A stretch of 64,000 bases of DNA from contig NC_073696.1 in NCBI RefSeq assembly GCF_029784165.1, forward strand, positions 242,652,892-242,716,891, in the 5' to 3' direction. Position 1 is the first letter of the stretch; each line of letters opens with the position of its first letter. The position numbers and the translations under genes were made by a program. This document shows, piece after piece, positions 47,118 through 58,318 of the stretch. A model generated the notes under the pieces. The model was not told where the DNA came from. It worked only from the letters and a program-made list of their open reading frames with translations, and made no database searches. This DNA comes from Wyeomyia smithii (lineage: Eukaryota; Arthropoda; Insecta; Diptera; Culicidae).

Positions 47118-49046
47118 ACTTTACTTACTTCCTTTACTTTGTTGGCTAACGGACCGTTCACCGGTATAAGGCCGAACGAATTAGAGATGTCCAGCTTCTT
47201 CTGTCTTGGGCAGCTGTTCTCCAGTCTCCTCGTACAGAAGCAGATCGTGCATCTTCTTTTACCGCGCGCATCCACCGCGTGCAAGGCCTACCACGGAGTC
47301 GACGGCCTCTTCCTGGTTCTCTACTGAAGATAATTTTGGCGGCTTTCTCGTCAGGCAGTCTGGCTACATGTCCAGCCCACTGAAGCCTGCGCCGCTGTAT
47401 TACATTCACTATATCAGCATGTTTGTTTACCTGGTACAACTCGTGATTCATGCGTCTGCGCCACACTTCATCTTCCAGTTTACCGCCAAGTATCGATCGC
47501 AGAACTTTACGCTCAAAAACTCCAAGCACTCGTCGATCACCTTCCTTCAACGTCCATGCTTCATGTCCACAAAGGGCCACCGGGAGTATCAACGTCCTAT
47601 ACAGCGCTAGTTTTGCAAACTACGGGACCTTAGCTGGTTACGTAGTCCGTAGAAGGCCCTGTTCGCAGCTGCAACTCGTCGTTTCACTTCACGGCTCATA
47701 TCGTTGTCACATATCACAAGCGTACCAAGATAAACGAATTCGTCAACCACTTCAAATCGTTCCCCACTTATCTCCACCTCCGCACCAACACCACGGGGAC
47801 TCCCACGCTCTCTGCCAGCTACCATGTTCTTCGTTTTGGCAGAGTTAATGACAAGTCCCAGTCTCGCTGCTTCCCTCTTATAAGGTACGAAGGCCTCCTC
47901 CACGACCTTACGGTTGATACCGATGATATCGATGTCGTCCGCAAAACCAAGAAGCATGTGAGATTTCGCGATGATCGTACCGTTTCTTTCTACGTTTGCT
48001 CTTCGTACTGCACCCTCACGAGCGATGTTGAACAGTAAGTTGGAGAGCACATCCCCCTGCTTCAGTCCATCCAACGTTACGAACGCGGCTGATGTCTCGC
48101 CAGCTATCCGCACGCAAGTTTTTTATCCCTCCAGCGTCATACGACTCAGCTTAATTCGTTTCGTAGGGAAACCGTGTTCCAGCATGATCTGCCACAGCTC
48201 GTTTCAGATGGTGAGTCGGTAAGTTGTACTCCCGGAACTTATCGAGGATCTGTCGCAGGGTGAAGATTTGATCCGTCGTGGAACGCCCCTGTCGAAAACC
48301 AGCCTGGTATTCGCCAACAAAGGCTTCCGTTAACGGTCTCAATCTGAAGAACAGGATACGGGAGCACACTTTATATGCGGGGTTGAGCAACGTCATGCCT
48401 CGATAGTTGCCACAATCCAATCGATGGCCCTTCTTATAGATAGGGCATATGAGGCCTCCCAACCAGTCGTTCGGCATTTGTTCATCCGCCCAGATCCTTA
48501 GTATTATCTGGTGGATCGCATAGTACAGCCGCTCGCTTCCCGCTTTTAGAAGTTCGGCCGGGATACCATCCTTCCCAGCGGTCTTGCTGTTTTTCAGCTA
48601 ACTAATCGCCTCCCCAGCTGGTCTCGAGGTACGATGCTGGCCTAACAAGCCATTAATCGTAGGCTCGAGTCTTGACTCGGGAGAGACTGTTAGTGTTAGT
48701 AGAATCGTTGCGTTAGCCCCGCAATTGTCCTGTACACTTAACGGTTGGCTGCGAAGTCTGTGTATAGTAAATAGAAGGTCAAATTCCGAATCGGAATGTA
48801 GCACCAGGGCATTGCTTTGTTTAATCGCCTTTTTTACCTCCTCCTGTGTTGGAGGCTCCACAGCTTGTTCGTCACTCACAATCGTCATCCTGTTCCTGCT
48901 CTGCCCATCAGGCTCCTCACCGTTCAATAGCGCCTGAAAATGCTCCTTCCACCTGGCTGCAACTGTCGGTTTATCAGTAAGCAGATTGCCGTCCTTGTCA
49001 TAACACATGACCGGCACAGGAAAATTCCTGCTTCTGACTCTGTTGA
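47118..49046 (-). mobile_element. RTE LINE, 5'-truncated copy with internal deletion and SINE insertion
   Basis: The same RTE family as at 22.8-30.5 kb. On the minus strand: FNRVRSRNFPVPVMCYDKDG, TQEEVKKAI, then a SINE, then DCGNYRGMTLLNPAYKV, EYQAGFRQGRSTTDQIF, REYNLPTHHL, GFADDIDIIGINRKVVEEAF, VVDEFVYLGTLVICDND and LCGHEAWTLKEGDRRVLGVF. Between THHL and the sequence that should read NELWQIM the motif A block (FVDFRAAYDS in the sister copy) is deleted and the frame shifts. The 3' end is at about 47118-47130 (AACAAAGTAAAGGAAGTAAG on the minus strand). The copy is dead. Confidence 0.85.
48612..48831 (+). mobile_element. tRNA-derived SINE, complete copy
   Basis: 220 bp flanked by a 9-bp duplication TAATCGCCT (48603-48611 and 48832-48840) inside an RTE copy. 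The 5' end has an A-box-like GGTCTCGAGGTACGATGCTGG and a B box GTAGGCTCGAGTC. The body ends CCGAATCGGAATGTAGCACC and the tail reads GGGCATTGCTTTGTT. It is the best complete copy of this SINE in the window and serves as reference for the copies at 8.3 and 52 kb. Confidence 0.85.
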
Positions 49047-49790
49047 ACTGCACTACACAGCCGCTCGTTCCCAACTTTGACAAGTTCGACCAGTAAGCCG
49101 TCCTTCTCAGCGACTTTGTGGTTCTTCAGCTCATTGCAAGCATTCTTCACCTCGTCCAATGTTGGTGGGTCCACAGTTTGTTCGTCCTTCACAATTTCTA
49201 TCCTGTTCCCCTCGACGTCTCCCTTATCTTCCTTACCGTTCAACACCGCTTCAAAATGTTGATTCAAACGCCTGGCCGCCTGCGATTTATCGGAAATCAG
49301 GTTCCGGCTCCTGATTCCGTTAATCGTTCTATAGAATCTCCTTGTGTTGTGCCTGGTGATGCAATCCTCCGCCTCCGCGAGTACGCCATCTTACGCCGGT
49401 GCAGCCTCTTTTCGGCAGCTCTTGCTTCCCGGTATTCCTTCCGCATGTGACGCGTCACACGATTAGCTGCTGCTAACGTGTTGGCGTAGGCTTGGTTCTT
49501 CTCTACCGTCACTAAGCAGACACAGCAGACACTCAGCATCGAACCACACCCACTACGCGAGGTTCCCGTTGTCATGCCTATCACTTCTCGCGCTGTTTCG
49601 CTGACCGCATCATGAATGTGCTTCCCCTGCTGGTTCAGGTTCACTTCAGCCGGTTCACCGATCCATCTATCAACTTTCCGCGTATACTCTGCAGCAACTC
49701 CTTCCTAACCTCTGGATGTCGAGACGTATCTTCCTCGCCGATCTCGATTCAAATACGTTGGATAACCAGGCGCGAATCTTGCCCACCACT
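49047..49790 (-). mobile_element. RTE LINE fragment of a second subfamily (endonuclease-RT linker)
   Basis: The minus strand reads SETAREVIGMTTGTSRSGC, VTRHMRKEYREARAAEKRLH, and further on NQHFEAVLNGKEDK, VDPPTLDEVKNACNELKNHK and VKVGNERLCSAV. The text is RTE-like but differs from the neighbour at 47.1-49.05 kb. The join at about 49046 falls between the two subfamilies, so one element landed next to or in the other. Confidence 0.7.
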
Positions 49791-49816
49791 AGATAGATAG
49801 ATAGATAGATAGATAG
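49791..49816 (+). repeat. (AGAT)n microsatellite
   Basis: Six and a half copies of AGAT. It may be the tandem-repeat tail of an adjacent RTE fragment. Confidence 0.9.
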
Positions 49817-49969
49817 CCCTCCTTCCAAATGTTCAGACGTGCAAAATGGGTACTACAGATAGCTCTTCCCCTGAACGGATACATACATTGGTCTAACGGC
49901 CGAAGCCAAACGGATTGGACTAATAATTAATGCATCGTAGGTGAAATGCATGAAAGGATAAAACGATAA

Positions 49970-50350
49970 AACAGTGCTAACCTCCCACCTCGAGTTTCTA
50001 GTTGGTGGTGATGAAATTGAGGTGGTCGGCGAGTTCGTGTACCTGGGCTCACTGATAACGATACCAGTAGAGAGATTTATCGGGGCATTATGGCAGAGAA
50101 TCGCGCATACCTTAGCCTCCGGTGGACGCTCAGATCGAGTAGAATTCGCTGCCGCATCAAGTTGACCATCTACAAGACCCTGATCATACCGGTAGTCCTT
50201 TACGGTCATGAAACATGGAATATGCTTGTGGATGACCAACGCGCCCTTGCGGCTTTTGAGCGAAAGGTGTTGCGTACCATCTTCGGTGGACCGTGGATCG
50301 CAGACTACAGAGCTGGTGAACTGAAGCCATGGACAGTGTACGTACAGCAA
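49970..50350 (+). mobile_element. RTE LINE 3' fragment (same family as the 4-7 kb copy)
   Basis: The plus strand reads VGGDEIEVVGEFVYLGSLIT and, in another frame, MAENRAYLSLRWTLRSSRIR, KLTIYKTLIIPVVLYGHETW, ALAAFERKVLRTIFGG. This matches the C-terminal text of the 4276-5040 frame closely. It ends after KPWTVYVQQ, where the 3' non-coding end begins. Frameshifted. Confidence 0.75.
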
Positions 50351-50379
50351 GGGCCATAGAGATAAGTGAATTTTCACCT

Positions 50380-51009
50380 ACGCACACTAGTGAATGTGTA
50401 AACCCGTGTAGAGTTGCTTTTGTTTCCTCCAAACTGTAAATCATCGCAGCTCGTTGTTTCGACTTTTTATCACTTTTTACCATTTTTGGTCGATTATGTT
50501 CAGCAGCTTCTTCATGATTCATGATCACGAATGAAAAATTTATTCAAAAACGAGTTTAGAACTTGTAATAAGTGTTCAACTGAATGTTTGTCGAGCTGCT
50601 AAAAACATAGCATAGCAAACAAAAAAGCGATTTGTAAATACTTTCCTCAACGAGTGACACTAACACATTCGTACGTAAAAAGGTTTGTACACCGGCTTGA
50701 CATTGTTTGGTATGGTATTTAACAAATATTGCTAAATTTCCTTTTAAAGGCATGACTGCGATTCATGACTGCGGTTCAGTCTGGGCGCGATTATGATAAA
50801 TTTGAGATTAGTAAAGCATAGATTTCATAGATTTGGTCTGGTAATTAAAGCAAAAAAAAAAGATTTTATTTCGCATGTTCGAACTATTGGGAGCAAACTG
50901 TTCGAACATTGTACAGTTGTACAGATGGATATTTTAGGCAGAATCGAAGTTATGAAAATGAAGAAGATCCGATCCGTTTCTTCTTCTTGATTATTCGTAG
51001 TAAAGTGTT
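50380..51009. other. Intergenic, no gene seen
   Basis: AT-rich sequence between RTE pieces. No recognised feature. Confidence 0.5.
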
Positions 51010-51339
51010 TTTGCCATGCCACCTTACTAGGGTGGCGATGGCTAGTCTCGCGACGGGGCTGCCGTCTTAGATTTAGCTGGCGAAGCACTGCGATTCAGCC
51101 GCCCGCTCCGGGTCAGACGCTGTTGTACGCCGCCCCTAACATAAGGGAACAGCCGCGTACGTTCCCCCTTCCCAGTCAGTATACGACCAAAGTTTCCACC
51201 AGGGGTAGGTTACCCGATCTCCGCTAAGGTTACTCGTATTCCGGTCGGCACCTCGTGGATGTTGGGATAGGAGTTGCTGGACAGAGGTGAATGACCACAA
51301 TAGGGTCTCAAGTTACACGTGTCCAACCATTTACCAACC
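51010..51339 (-). mobile_element. RTE LINE 5' UTR fragment
   Basis: The reverse complement starts GGTTGGTAAATGGTTGGACA and matches the 5' UTR at 22838-23130 (CACGTGTAACTTGAGACCCT, CATTCACCTCTGTCCAGCAA, GGTGCCGACCGGAATACGAG, GGGCGGCTGAAT). The true 5' terminus GGTTGG is present, but the element stops after about 330 bp, before the endonuclease. The other part is not next to it. Confidence 0.75.
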
Positions 51340-52003
51340 AGTTGAACAGTGGAGAATGGGAATTGAAGCTCTGCTTGGTAATTGATCAACAACAAAATTA
51401 AAAATTCTAAAGCAGTAGGTACATTGAAATACTATATTTTGTCAGGAATGTCAGTGAATCGAAATTGTGACTCTTTCCATATAATTTTATGTTTCTTTTC
51501 ACTCCTTCGAGCAGCATCCGATTTTAAATTAACGGCGACAACTCCAATTTTGATTTTTTAGGCTTTCTTATTCAACAACAAACACGCTCAGAGAGAAATT
51601 AAAGTAAAGCTGCTTCGTAAGCTTTCAAAATGGTGACGAAACAAGGAGCTTTATACAAGCGCATTGTACAATTCTAACCAAACTGCACAAAATTTTTAGT
51701 GAAAAGTTCACGATAAACCATTTTCAAGCGTAAATGTTTTGGTTTCGAGTGTTTATGGTTTTCTGTAAATTTTAACAACAATTCACTAGAAAGATAGTGG
51801 AAGACCAACCAAAGTGATAGACAAAATAGACTACGTTCTTCTTGAGAGTGTCTTTTTTGGCCGCCTGATAAAGCATCATCTCATTACGGCAAACAACGTT
51901 GCTGAACAACCATTCGAAGCCCCCCCCTCCCCCACTGCCTGCCTCAGTGTCGTCCAATCTAAGATTTCTTTGGGATTTGAATTTTCTTCGGTGTACAGTA
52001 ACC

Positions 52004-52735
52004 GTCCAGTTGGTCTTGAGGTACGGTGCTGAGCTAAGCCAGTCGTCGTACACGCTCGTAAATAATAACTCTAAAATGAGTAACATTTGACGATTTTCGT
52101 AAAAAGTGGAACAACTCTTAAATTGAGTAACTCCACAAATACTCAAAACTGAGTAACACTAGGCGTCTTTAAATGAGTCATTATTACTCAAAATTTGAGT
52201 ACGACATTACTCATTTTTTGGGTACAGTTCAGTTTCATTACTGGCTAGAAATCCGCCACGGCTAATAAACGAAACCACATGTTCATCAATAATTACCTTG
52301 TAATAAAAGTAAACAGTTATAATGCCTTCTGAGGCGCACACAATTAAAAAACATATGTCACAAATTGAAGCACATCGTAATCATCTTTCAAAATGGACGT
52401 CGTTATATGCGACGTTACTCAGAAAGAAGTTATATGAAGGGAACCCAAAAAGTGAGTCAAAGTTACTCAAAATCAAAAAGGACTTCCACTCATTTTTTGA
52501 CGTCTACGAACATCGTTCTAAACTGAGTCAGAGTTGCTCAGTTCATGAGTTATTATTTACGAGCGTATAGGTTTGAGTCTCGGTTCAGGGCCAGACTGTT
52601 AGTGTCAGTAGGATCGTAGCGCTAGCCCTGCAATTGTCCTGTACATCAAACAGTTGGCTGCGAAGTCTGTTGATAATAGACAGAAGGTCGAGTTTCGAAT
52701 CGGAATGTAGCACCAAGGCTTTGCTTTTTGCTTTT
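52004..52735 (+). mobile_element. tRNA-derived SINE split by a MITE
   Basis: The first part, 52004-52050, has the A-box half (GGTCTTGAGGTACGGTGCTG); the second, 52568-52735, has the B box (GGTTTGAGTCTC) and body ending CGGAATGTAGCACCAAGGCT with a TTGCTTTTTGCTTTT tail. Joined, it matches the copy at 48612-48831. Possible degenerate duplication TGTACAGTAA/TGTACAAATA at the two ends. Confidence 0.8.
52051..52567. mobile_element. MITE with ~23-bp terminal inverted repeats and TA duplication
   Basis: The ends ACGCTCGTAAATAATAACTC and GAGTTATTATTTACGAGCGT are complementary. TA is duplicated at 52049-52050 and 52568-52569. 517 bp, with no transposase. TGAGT and ACTCA pentamers are spread over both halves (8 and 6 occurrences by eye). 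Confidence 0.85.
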
Positions 52736-54667
52736 GATGTACAAATATAACTAGAGAGCAACGCACTGCAAACAACCGATTGGTAGAATCAAGAGATGCA
52801 TTCGGAAAGCCGACGTGGAGGCCGTATGACGGTTTTGTTTTGGCATTGGTTTTAGTTTTTTTTTTGACAGCAGTAGAAAAAATTCCAAGGGAATGGTATG
52901 GTAGCCTTCAAGCGTTACGAACATCTATTTCTGTACCGTTTATCCCAAAACTACTTTCTCTGCTGTCACAGTTTGCTTCACTTTGTTTCGGGGCACAATT
53001 AATAAACTAAATATCACTTAGAATATCATATACCATGTAAAAACCTTGAGAAATTGCTCAAAACTGTCTGATATGCTATCAATAATTGCAGTCAACATTT
53101 AACCGGTTTGCCGGAATCGACATAAGAAAAGGGTGAACTGACCGTTTTTCGGGTGCCAGTGCCAGTGATGTTGGTAACGCGTCAAATGTATGGTAGCTGA
53201 CAGCGATGCCATCCCCGTGAAAAATTCCAACTTTTTGTTGTCACACTTTTTTTCTAATACAGGTACTTTATAAAATACCGCATGTCTGCAACAGAGTCTA
53301 TGTGTATATAGAGTCGCGCGAAGAAAAAATCTAAAATTTCGGCAACACAGTTTTTGTGCCGTTTGTTGCCAAGAACTATACAGTTTTGTTTTTCACCATG
53401 CATAAGCGAATATCATTTTTTGAAATTCTTCACAAGGTACACAGTTTTGAAAGATTACACCGGTAATGTTTTGTTAAATTTGAGTGAACCAGTGTACAGG
53501 TTTAATGTTGGATTAAAATGTGTAAGTAAAACTTCGGAAAAACACATATTCTTTATTACGCTCAATTACAACACTTTTCATCCACTCCTAACATTATCAC
53601 CTTGTTTATTTACATTGCTCGATTGGTATTCTCGTTTGACACTGATTTGGTTCCTTTGGTTTCATCTTTGCGGGACTCTTATTATAAACATAGACTCTGG
53701 TCGGCAATACTAAAAAGAGGGTGGCATGGAGTAGTTTTTTTTTGTATTCAATAGCTACCTTTCTTCAATAAACAGTCGAATTTTGCTATATAAGTTTTTA
53801 ACTTTTCAATTTATTATTTCACTAAGAAAAGTTACGAATAATAATTTCTTGAAAATTTATTTGTAAAAAATGTCAGTTTAGCTCTGTTATTGGCAGATCC
53901 ATTTCTATTCTTATCAATATTTAATTTTTTTCGTCAATAGGAAAAAGACATACGGCGATAGGGAAATTTTTAATATGCTTTGGCGAAGTGAATTAAAAGT
54001 TGATTGAATCTGATTGTTGTTTCGGTATTTTTTCGCAACACCTCGTAATAGTGCTTGATCAAACTACCTAAATTATCGTACATTTTTGAGGAAAATGACG
54101 GTTTAACCTCGAAGGCGCTAAAAATGTGTTCCTGGAATTTGCTTCGGCAGCATTAAAAATCTAAATGAATCGGTATTGGAATGCCTTTTAATTAGAAAAA
54201 CATTATACTTGAGAACCAGGAAAAAAATCAGTTTCTAGATGAAATAAATGCAAAGGAACAGTGCAGCCGTCAATTTTTCTATCTGAACATTTTGAAATGC
54301 AACTGTGATCTTCTTTGACTGGGTGTAAATCTTGCTCACAGAGAATCGAGCGGATTTATATCTGAGAGTTGTTTAAAGCTAACAGTACTTTTATATGGAT
54401 TTAGCACTATAAGTTAAAGTTGAGCAAAATGTCTACCGAATGAAGTGAAAAGGCTGGTCACCAATAAAAAACAAAACGAACAGCTGATAATGTGATGGCC
54501 TCTGTGTTTTCGGATACGAAAGGTACAAAACTTACCGACTTCTTTGAGTATACTGATTTTTTTAATAACACAAAATACTACAAGGTATACAGCCCTAGGG
54601 GTTGTATGAAATGGTGACGTAGGACTAAATATATAATATATGCTAAACTAAATATTATTATATGCTG
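52736..54667. other. Intergenic, no gene seen
   Basis: AT-rich. The open frames at 52780-53010 and 53354-53713 have no recognisable family and no gene structure around them. Confidence 0.45.
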
Positions 54668-55213
54668 CGCTAAACTGTTCTTAGGTAACACTACCGTTTA
54701 TTTTTGATAGTCGTTATTTTAAAACTAACGATGCATGAATATATGAAAATTTTACACTAGTAGTAGTTGCGAAAATTCTCATAACTCTTATCTTCAAGCA
54801 TCTATAGTTCTGAAAAGAACCGATTCCATAATATTCAGTTAGAAATTCGTGCTACAGAACGCTGATAATCGCACCATGAATATTTTGTTGGCCGCGCATA
54901 AAATTTGCTCTCCGCTGTGCCCTCCAGTAGCTGTGCCAGCAAAATATCCTACAGCGAACGATGGTAACTGTTGCTGCCGTATGCAAAATAAAGGTGTAAC
55001 ATGTTCCGCAGTGCCTGGAAGTTGACTCGTATACAGCTCTCGTTTCTCAATGTCGCGTACCTTTAACAGCTGCACTGCTCTCGCTTATGTGTAACAAACT
55101 AAACTGAAGCTGAATTTTCTACACGCAGTCTTTTGTATCGAGTTCAGAGCAGATTTTTGCAATTAAGGCGTGGTTACGTAGCTTCGAGAAAGAGGAACAA
55201 AACAAAACACTTT
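54668..55213. repeat. ~0.55-kb direct repeat, copy 1
   Basis: Starts TAAACTGTTCTTAGGTAACA and carries ACTAGTAGTAGTTGCGAAAA, TTTTGTTGGCCGCGCATAAA, TCCGCTGTGCCCTCCAGTAG and TTTTGTATCGAGTTCAG. It ends near AAAACACTTTCG. See copy 2. Confidence 0.8.
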
Positions 55214-55422
55214 CGATACTACTGAGTGATTTTCATAAGCATCAAAAAAAAGTTTTTGCTTTCCCGATGTGCAAACCACTCTGGTTCTTAGATTAACTAA
55301 TTTTCGTTGCTAATATTTAACTGATAACGGTGTTCGAAAGAACACAAACAAACAATTAAACCGGAAAATCACTCAATTTACCAGTGTAAATTCTTGAAAT
55401 GAGGGTTATATCTTGTTGTGAT

Positions 55423-55981
55423 AAACTATTCATAGGCAACACTACCGTTTATCTCTGGTGCGCCCTGGTCGTTATTGTAAAAATGATTATTCAGAAATAG
55501 ATGAACATTTCACACTAGTAGTAGTTGTGAAAATTCTCATAACTCTTAACTTCATCGTCTTATATTTCTGAAAAGAGCCGATTTCATAATCTTCAGCTCG
55601 AAATGTTGCACAGAATGCTGATGATCACACCACCACCGGTAGCATCGATTATTTTGTTGGCCGCGTATAAAATTTGCTCTCCGCTGTGCCCTCCAGCAGC
55701 TGTGCCAGCAAAATATCCTGCAGCGTACGATGGTTATTGTTGCTGCCGTGTGCAGAATACAGGCAACATGCTCCGCGGTGCCTGGAAGTTGACTCGTATG
55801 CAGCTCTCGTTTCTCAACGTCGCGAACCTTTAACAGCTGCACCGCACTCGCTATTGTGGAACAAACTAAACCGAAGCTGAATTTTCCACACGCAGTCTTT
55901 TGTATCGAGTTCAGCGTAGATTTTTACCATTAAGGCGTGGCCACGCAACTTAGACAAAGACAAATAAACCAAAACACTTTG
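55423..55981. repeat. ~0.55-kb direct repeat, copy 2
   Basis: Starts TAAACTATTCATAGGCAACA and keeps the same blocks in the same order (GTTGGCCGCGTATAAAATTT, TGTGCCCTCCAGCAGCTGTG, GTATCGAGTTCAGCG). About 755 bp from the matching point of copy 1. A two-base length change breaks the minus-strand reading frame shared by the copies, so it is not conserved as coding. Confidence 0.8.
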
Positions 55982-56220
55982 TTGAGTCAAAATATGTAGG
56001 CAGTGGAATTTATTTCGTCCATGTTATTGTTATCTGTGCTTGGGAAGCAAGCCAATAACGAGGGAAATGTATGGGAAAGCTTGACCTTGGAACTTTTCAC
56101 CTTTTTTCCACCAGTAAGCAGTAAAGCAACAATGTTGAACATAATATCAAAAATTGTTACACATTTTATCTATCCACCGACATATAAATGACTAAGATGC
56201 ATTAAGTCGTTCGCTTGCTA

Positions 56221-56456
56221 CAACCGTTTGAAATCTGACGCAACGTTTGCCAGTTTCATTTCCATTTTCACAAAGTGTAATCTAGTATAGAAAACAAAGT
56301 CGTAGTCCTACGTCAAAAGTAGCGCGATCACTAGTGGGGTAAAATACATATTCTACAGTTTTGACGTAGGACTACGTCTAACCGCACTATATCGAGATAC
56401 ATTCCGCGAAAACTAAAACCAAGATGTAACGCCGGAATGAAAGATTTCAAACGGTT
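56221..56456. repeat. Inverted pair of GTAGTCCTACGTCA-bearing repeat ends
   Basis: AACCGTTTGAAATCT near 56222 is matched by AGATTTCAAACGGTT near 56442. Inside, CGTAGTCCTACGTCAAAA (about 56301) is matched by TTTTGACGTAGGACTACG (about 56362). The outer and inner arms together form an imperfect fold-back about 235 bp long. Confidence 0.7.
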
Positions 56457-58001
56457 ATACTGATGTAACCACATGATGGATCACAATAATCAATATGTCG
56501 TTGGATTGATAAAATGATGAAAAATTTTGTGATTCTTCAATTTTCATCATCACTTCATTGTTAAACAGTGAAAATTGAATAAAAGTTTCAAGGTCAAATT
56601 TTCACCAACAATGTACCAATCATATGCGAGCACGCCTAGCACAGACTTCATGAATAGACACCAACTGCATGCTGTGATATTCTGTATAGCAGTGGCAAAA
56701 AAAAAAATTTGACAGAATCTCCCCGTCCCAATAGGTCAACTAATGTTAGTTTCCATGAGCCTAGACTATTTTGATGTCTTGAAGGTGAAGCTTTCTCGGA
56801 AAGTTCGTAACCACCTCCACTATTAGACAGTATGACGCTCTGCTGTTAATAAATATGTTAATGTTAATAAAACTGATGTATTGAAGGAAAACATGCTGGC
56901 ACAGGCAACAGTACTGCACCGAGCATTGTATGAATAGAGCGCTGGTCATTCGTCGTTTATCAGTGCAGAAAAACTCGATATTCATTTGTGTGCAGCCAAG
57001 CCAAGTGAAAACTACATTGCCGCTGTTGACGCACGGTGGGGCGTGGAACACAATCGAATTGCCGTTTGAATTGTCTTCTTCTTCTTCTTGTTTCGTATAG
57101 CAGCAAATATCAGAATTCAATTTGATTTTTCGGGTACCGCAGAATACGCTGCGCCGCCGGGGACAACAAAATGCGTTGTTTATTTTTGAACTCTACATTC
57201 TGCTTTTTTTTCAGATTTATTTAAATAACTGAATATGGTATTTGAAAGACAATAGAAAACAAAAATGCTCCGTACATATCTTTGAATAGTTAGTTAATCG
57301 AGCTGTACTGATGATTATATTTTACTAGCTAAATGAATTTAGTCCAATATGACAATATTAGTTGCATCCTGCGGTGGCGGTATAGAGGAAAATCATATTC
57401 ATTTCATCTTGATATTAGAGTTCCGACATTAGTATGTGTGTTTTTCAATCAAATTTTTTTTTGAATTTGTATTTACAAGAAAATATTACTTTCCATAACC
57501 TTACTTGTAATTGAACAACGCTATGCAAACATTAATTGCCGTGGCTAATGTTGTGCATCACTCTTGCGCAGTTTATTTTCGAAAATAACAGACATATAAC
57601 CTTCAAATATGATATTTTCGTTGTTCTTTGGTATCTTGAAACTAATCAATTTTTTTCTGATTGATTCTGTATACTGATAAAATGTTTAAATTGACCTGAA
57701 TTGAATGTTAACATGTTCATAAAATTCTATGTCAATTTCAAATTTTCTGTGAATATACATTTTCTACTAAAACTGTCTTTCATTATCTATATTTTTTCCA
57801 CGAGCTTGTAACTGCAGGAAAAAAATTTATGTGACATCTTTGCCGCTTTGTGATCGGTGATGAGCCAACTTTAACAAGACAAATAGATATAGAAGGAAGA
57901 AGTTTAATTTCTACTAAATCGTACTCAATTAAATATTTTATAGAAGGTTGCCTTTTCGCGTATTAAAGAAAATTCGCTGTATTAGAATGAAAGGTATTCA
58001 T

Positions 58002-58318
58002 CAATAGTCTGGAAACCAAATTTAGGAGGAAATTTGGGTCTAGAGCTCTATAGCAATATTTTAGAGAAAAACTTTCTTCAACAAAGTTGTTACATATGAT
58101 TAAGCGCTTATTGAAATAGTATCAAAAATTGGGGTGACCAAAATTTTCAATGCTATCAAGTATCTAACTTTTTTATTTTTGTAGATAGAAAACCTTGTTC
58201 TACAATTTTATAGCTCCAATAATTTTAAGTAACTTTGTAAAAAAAAAGATTTTCTCTAAAACATTGCTATATAGCTCTAGACCCAAATTTTCCCCTAAAT
58301 TTGGTTCCTGGACCATTG
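58002..58318. repeat. Fold-back repeat with ~90-bp imperfect arms
   Basis: Arms 58002-58094 and 58229-58318. Shared core: ACCAAATTTAGG, AAATTTGGGTCTAGAGCT and TATAGCAAT(A/G)TTTTAGAGA. The ~134 bp between the arms is AT-rich. No coding sequence. Confidence 0.8.

Noticed and set aside
53354..53713. 119-codon open frame with hydrophobic C-terminal part
   Set aside because: AT-rich, no recognisable domain, no gene context; probably chance.
54839..55842. Similar minus-strand frames in both 0.55-kb copies beginning MQLLKVRD
   Set aside because: A two-base length difference shifts the second frame after about 30 residues, so protein-level conservation is absent.
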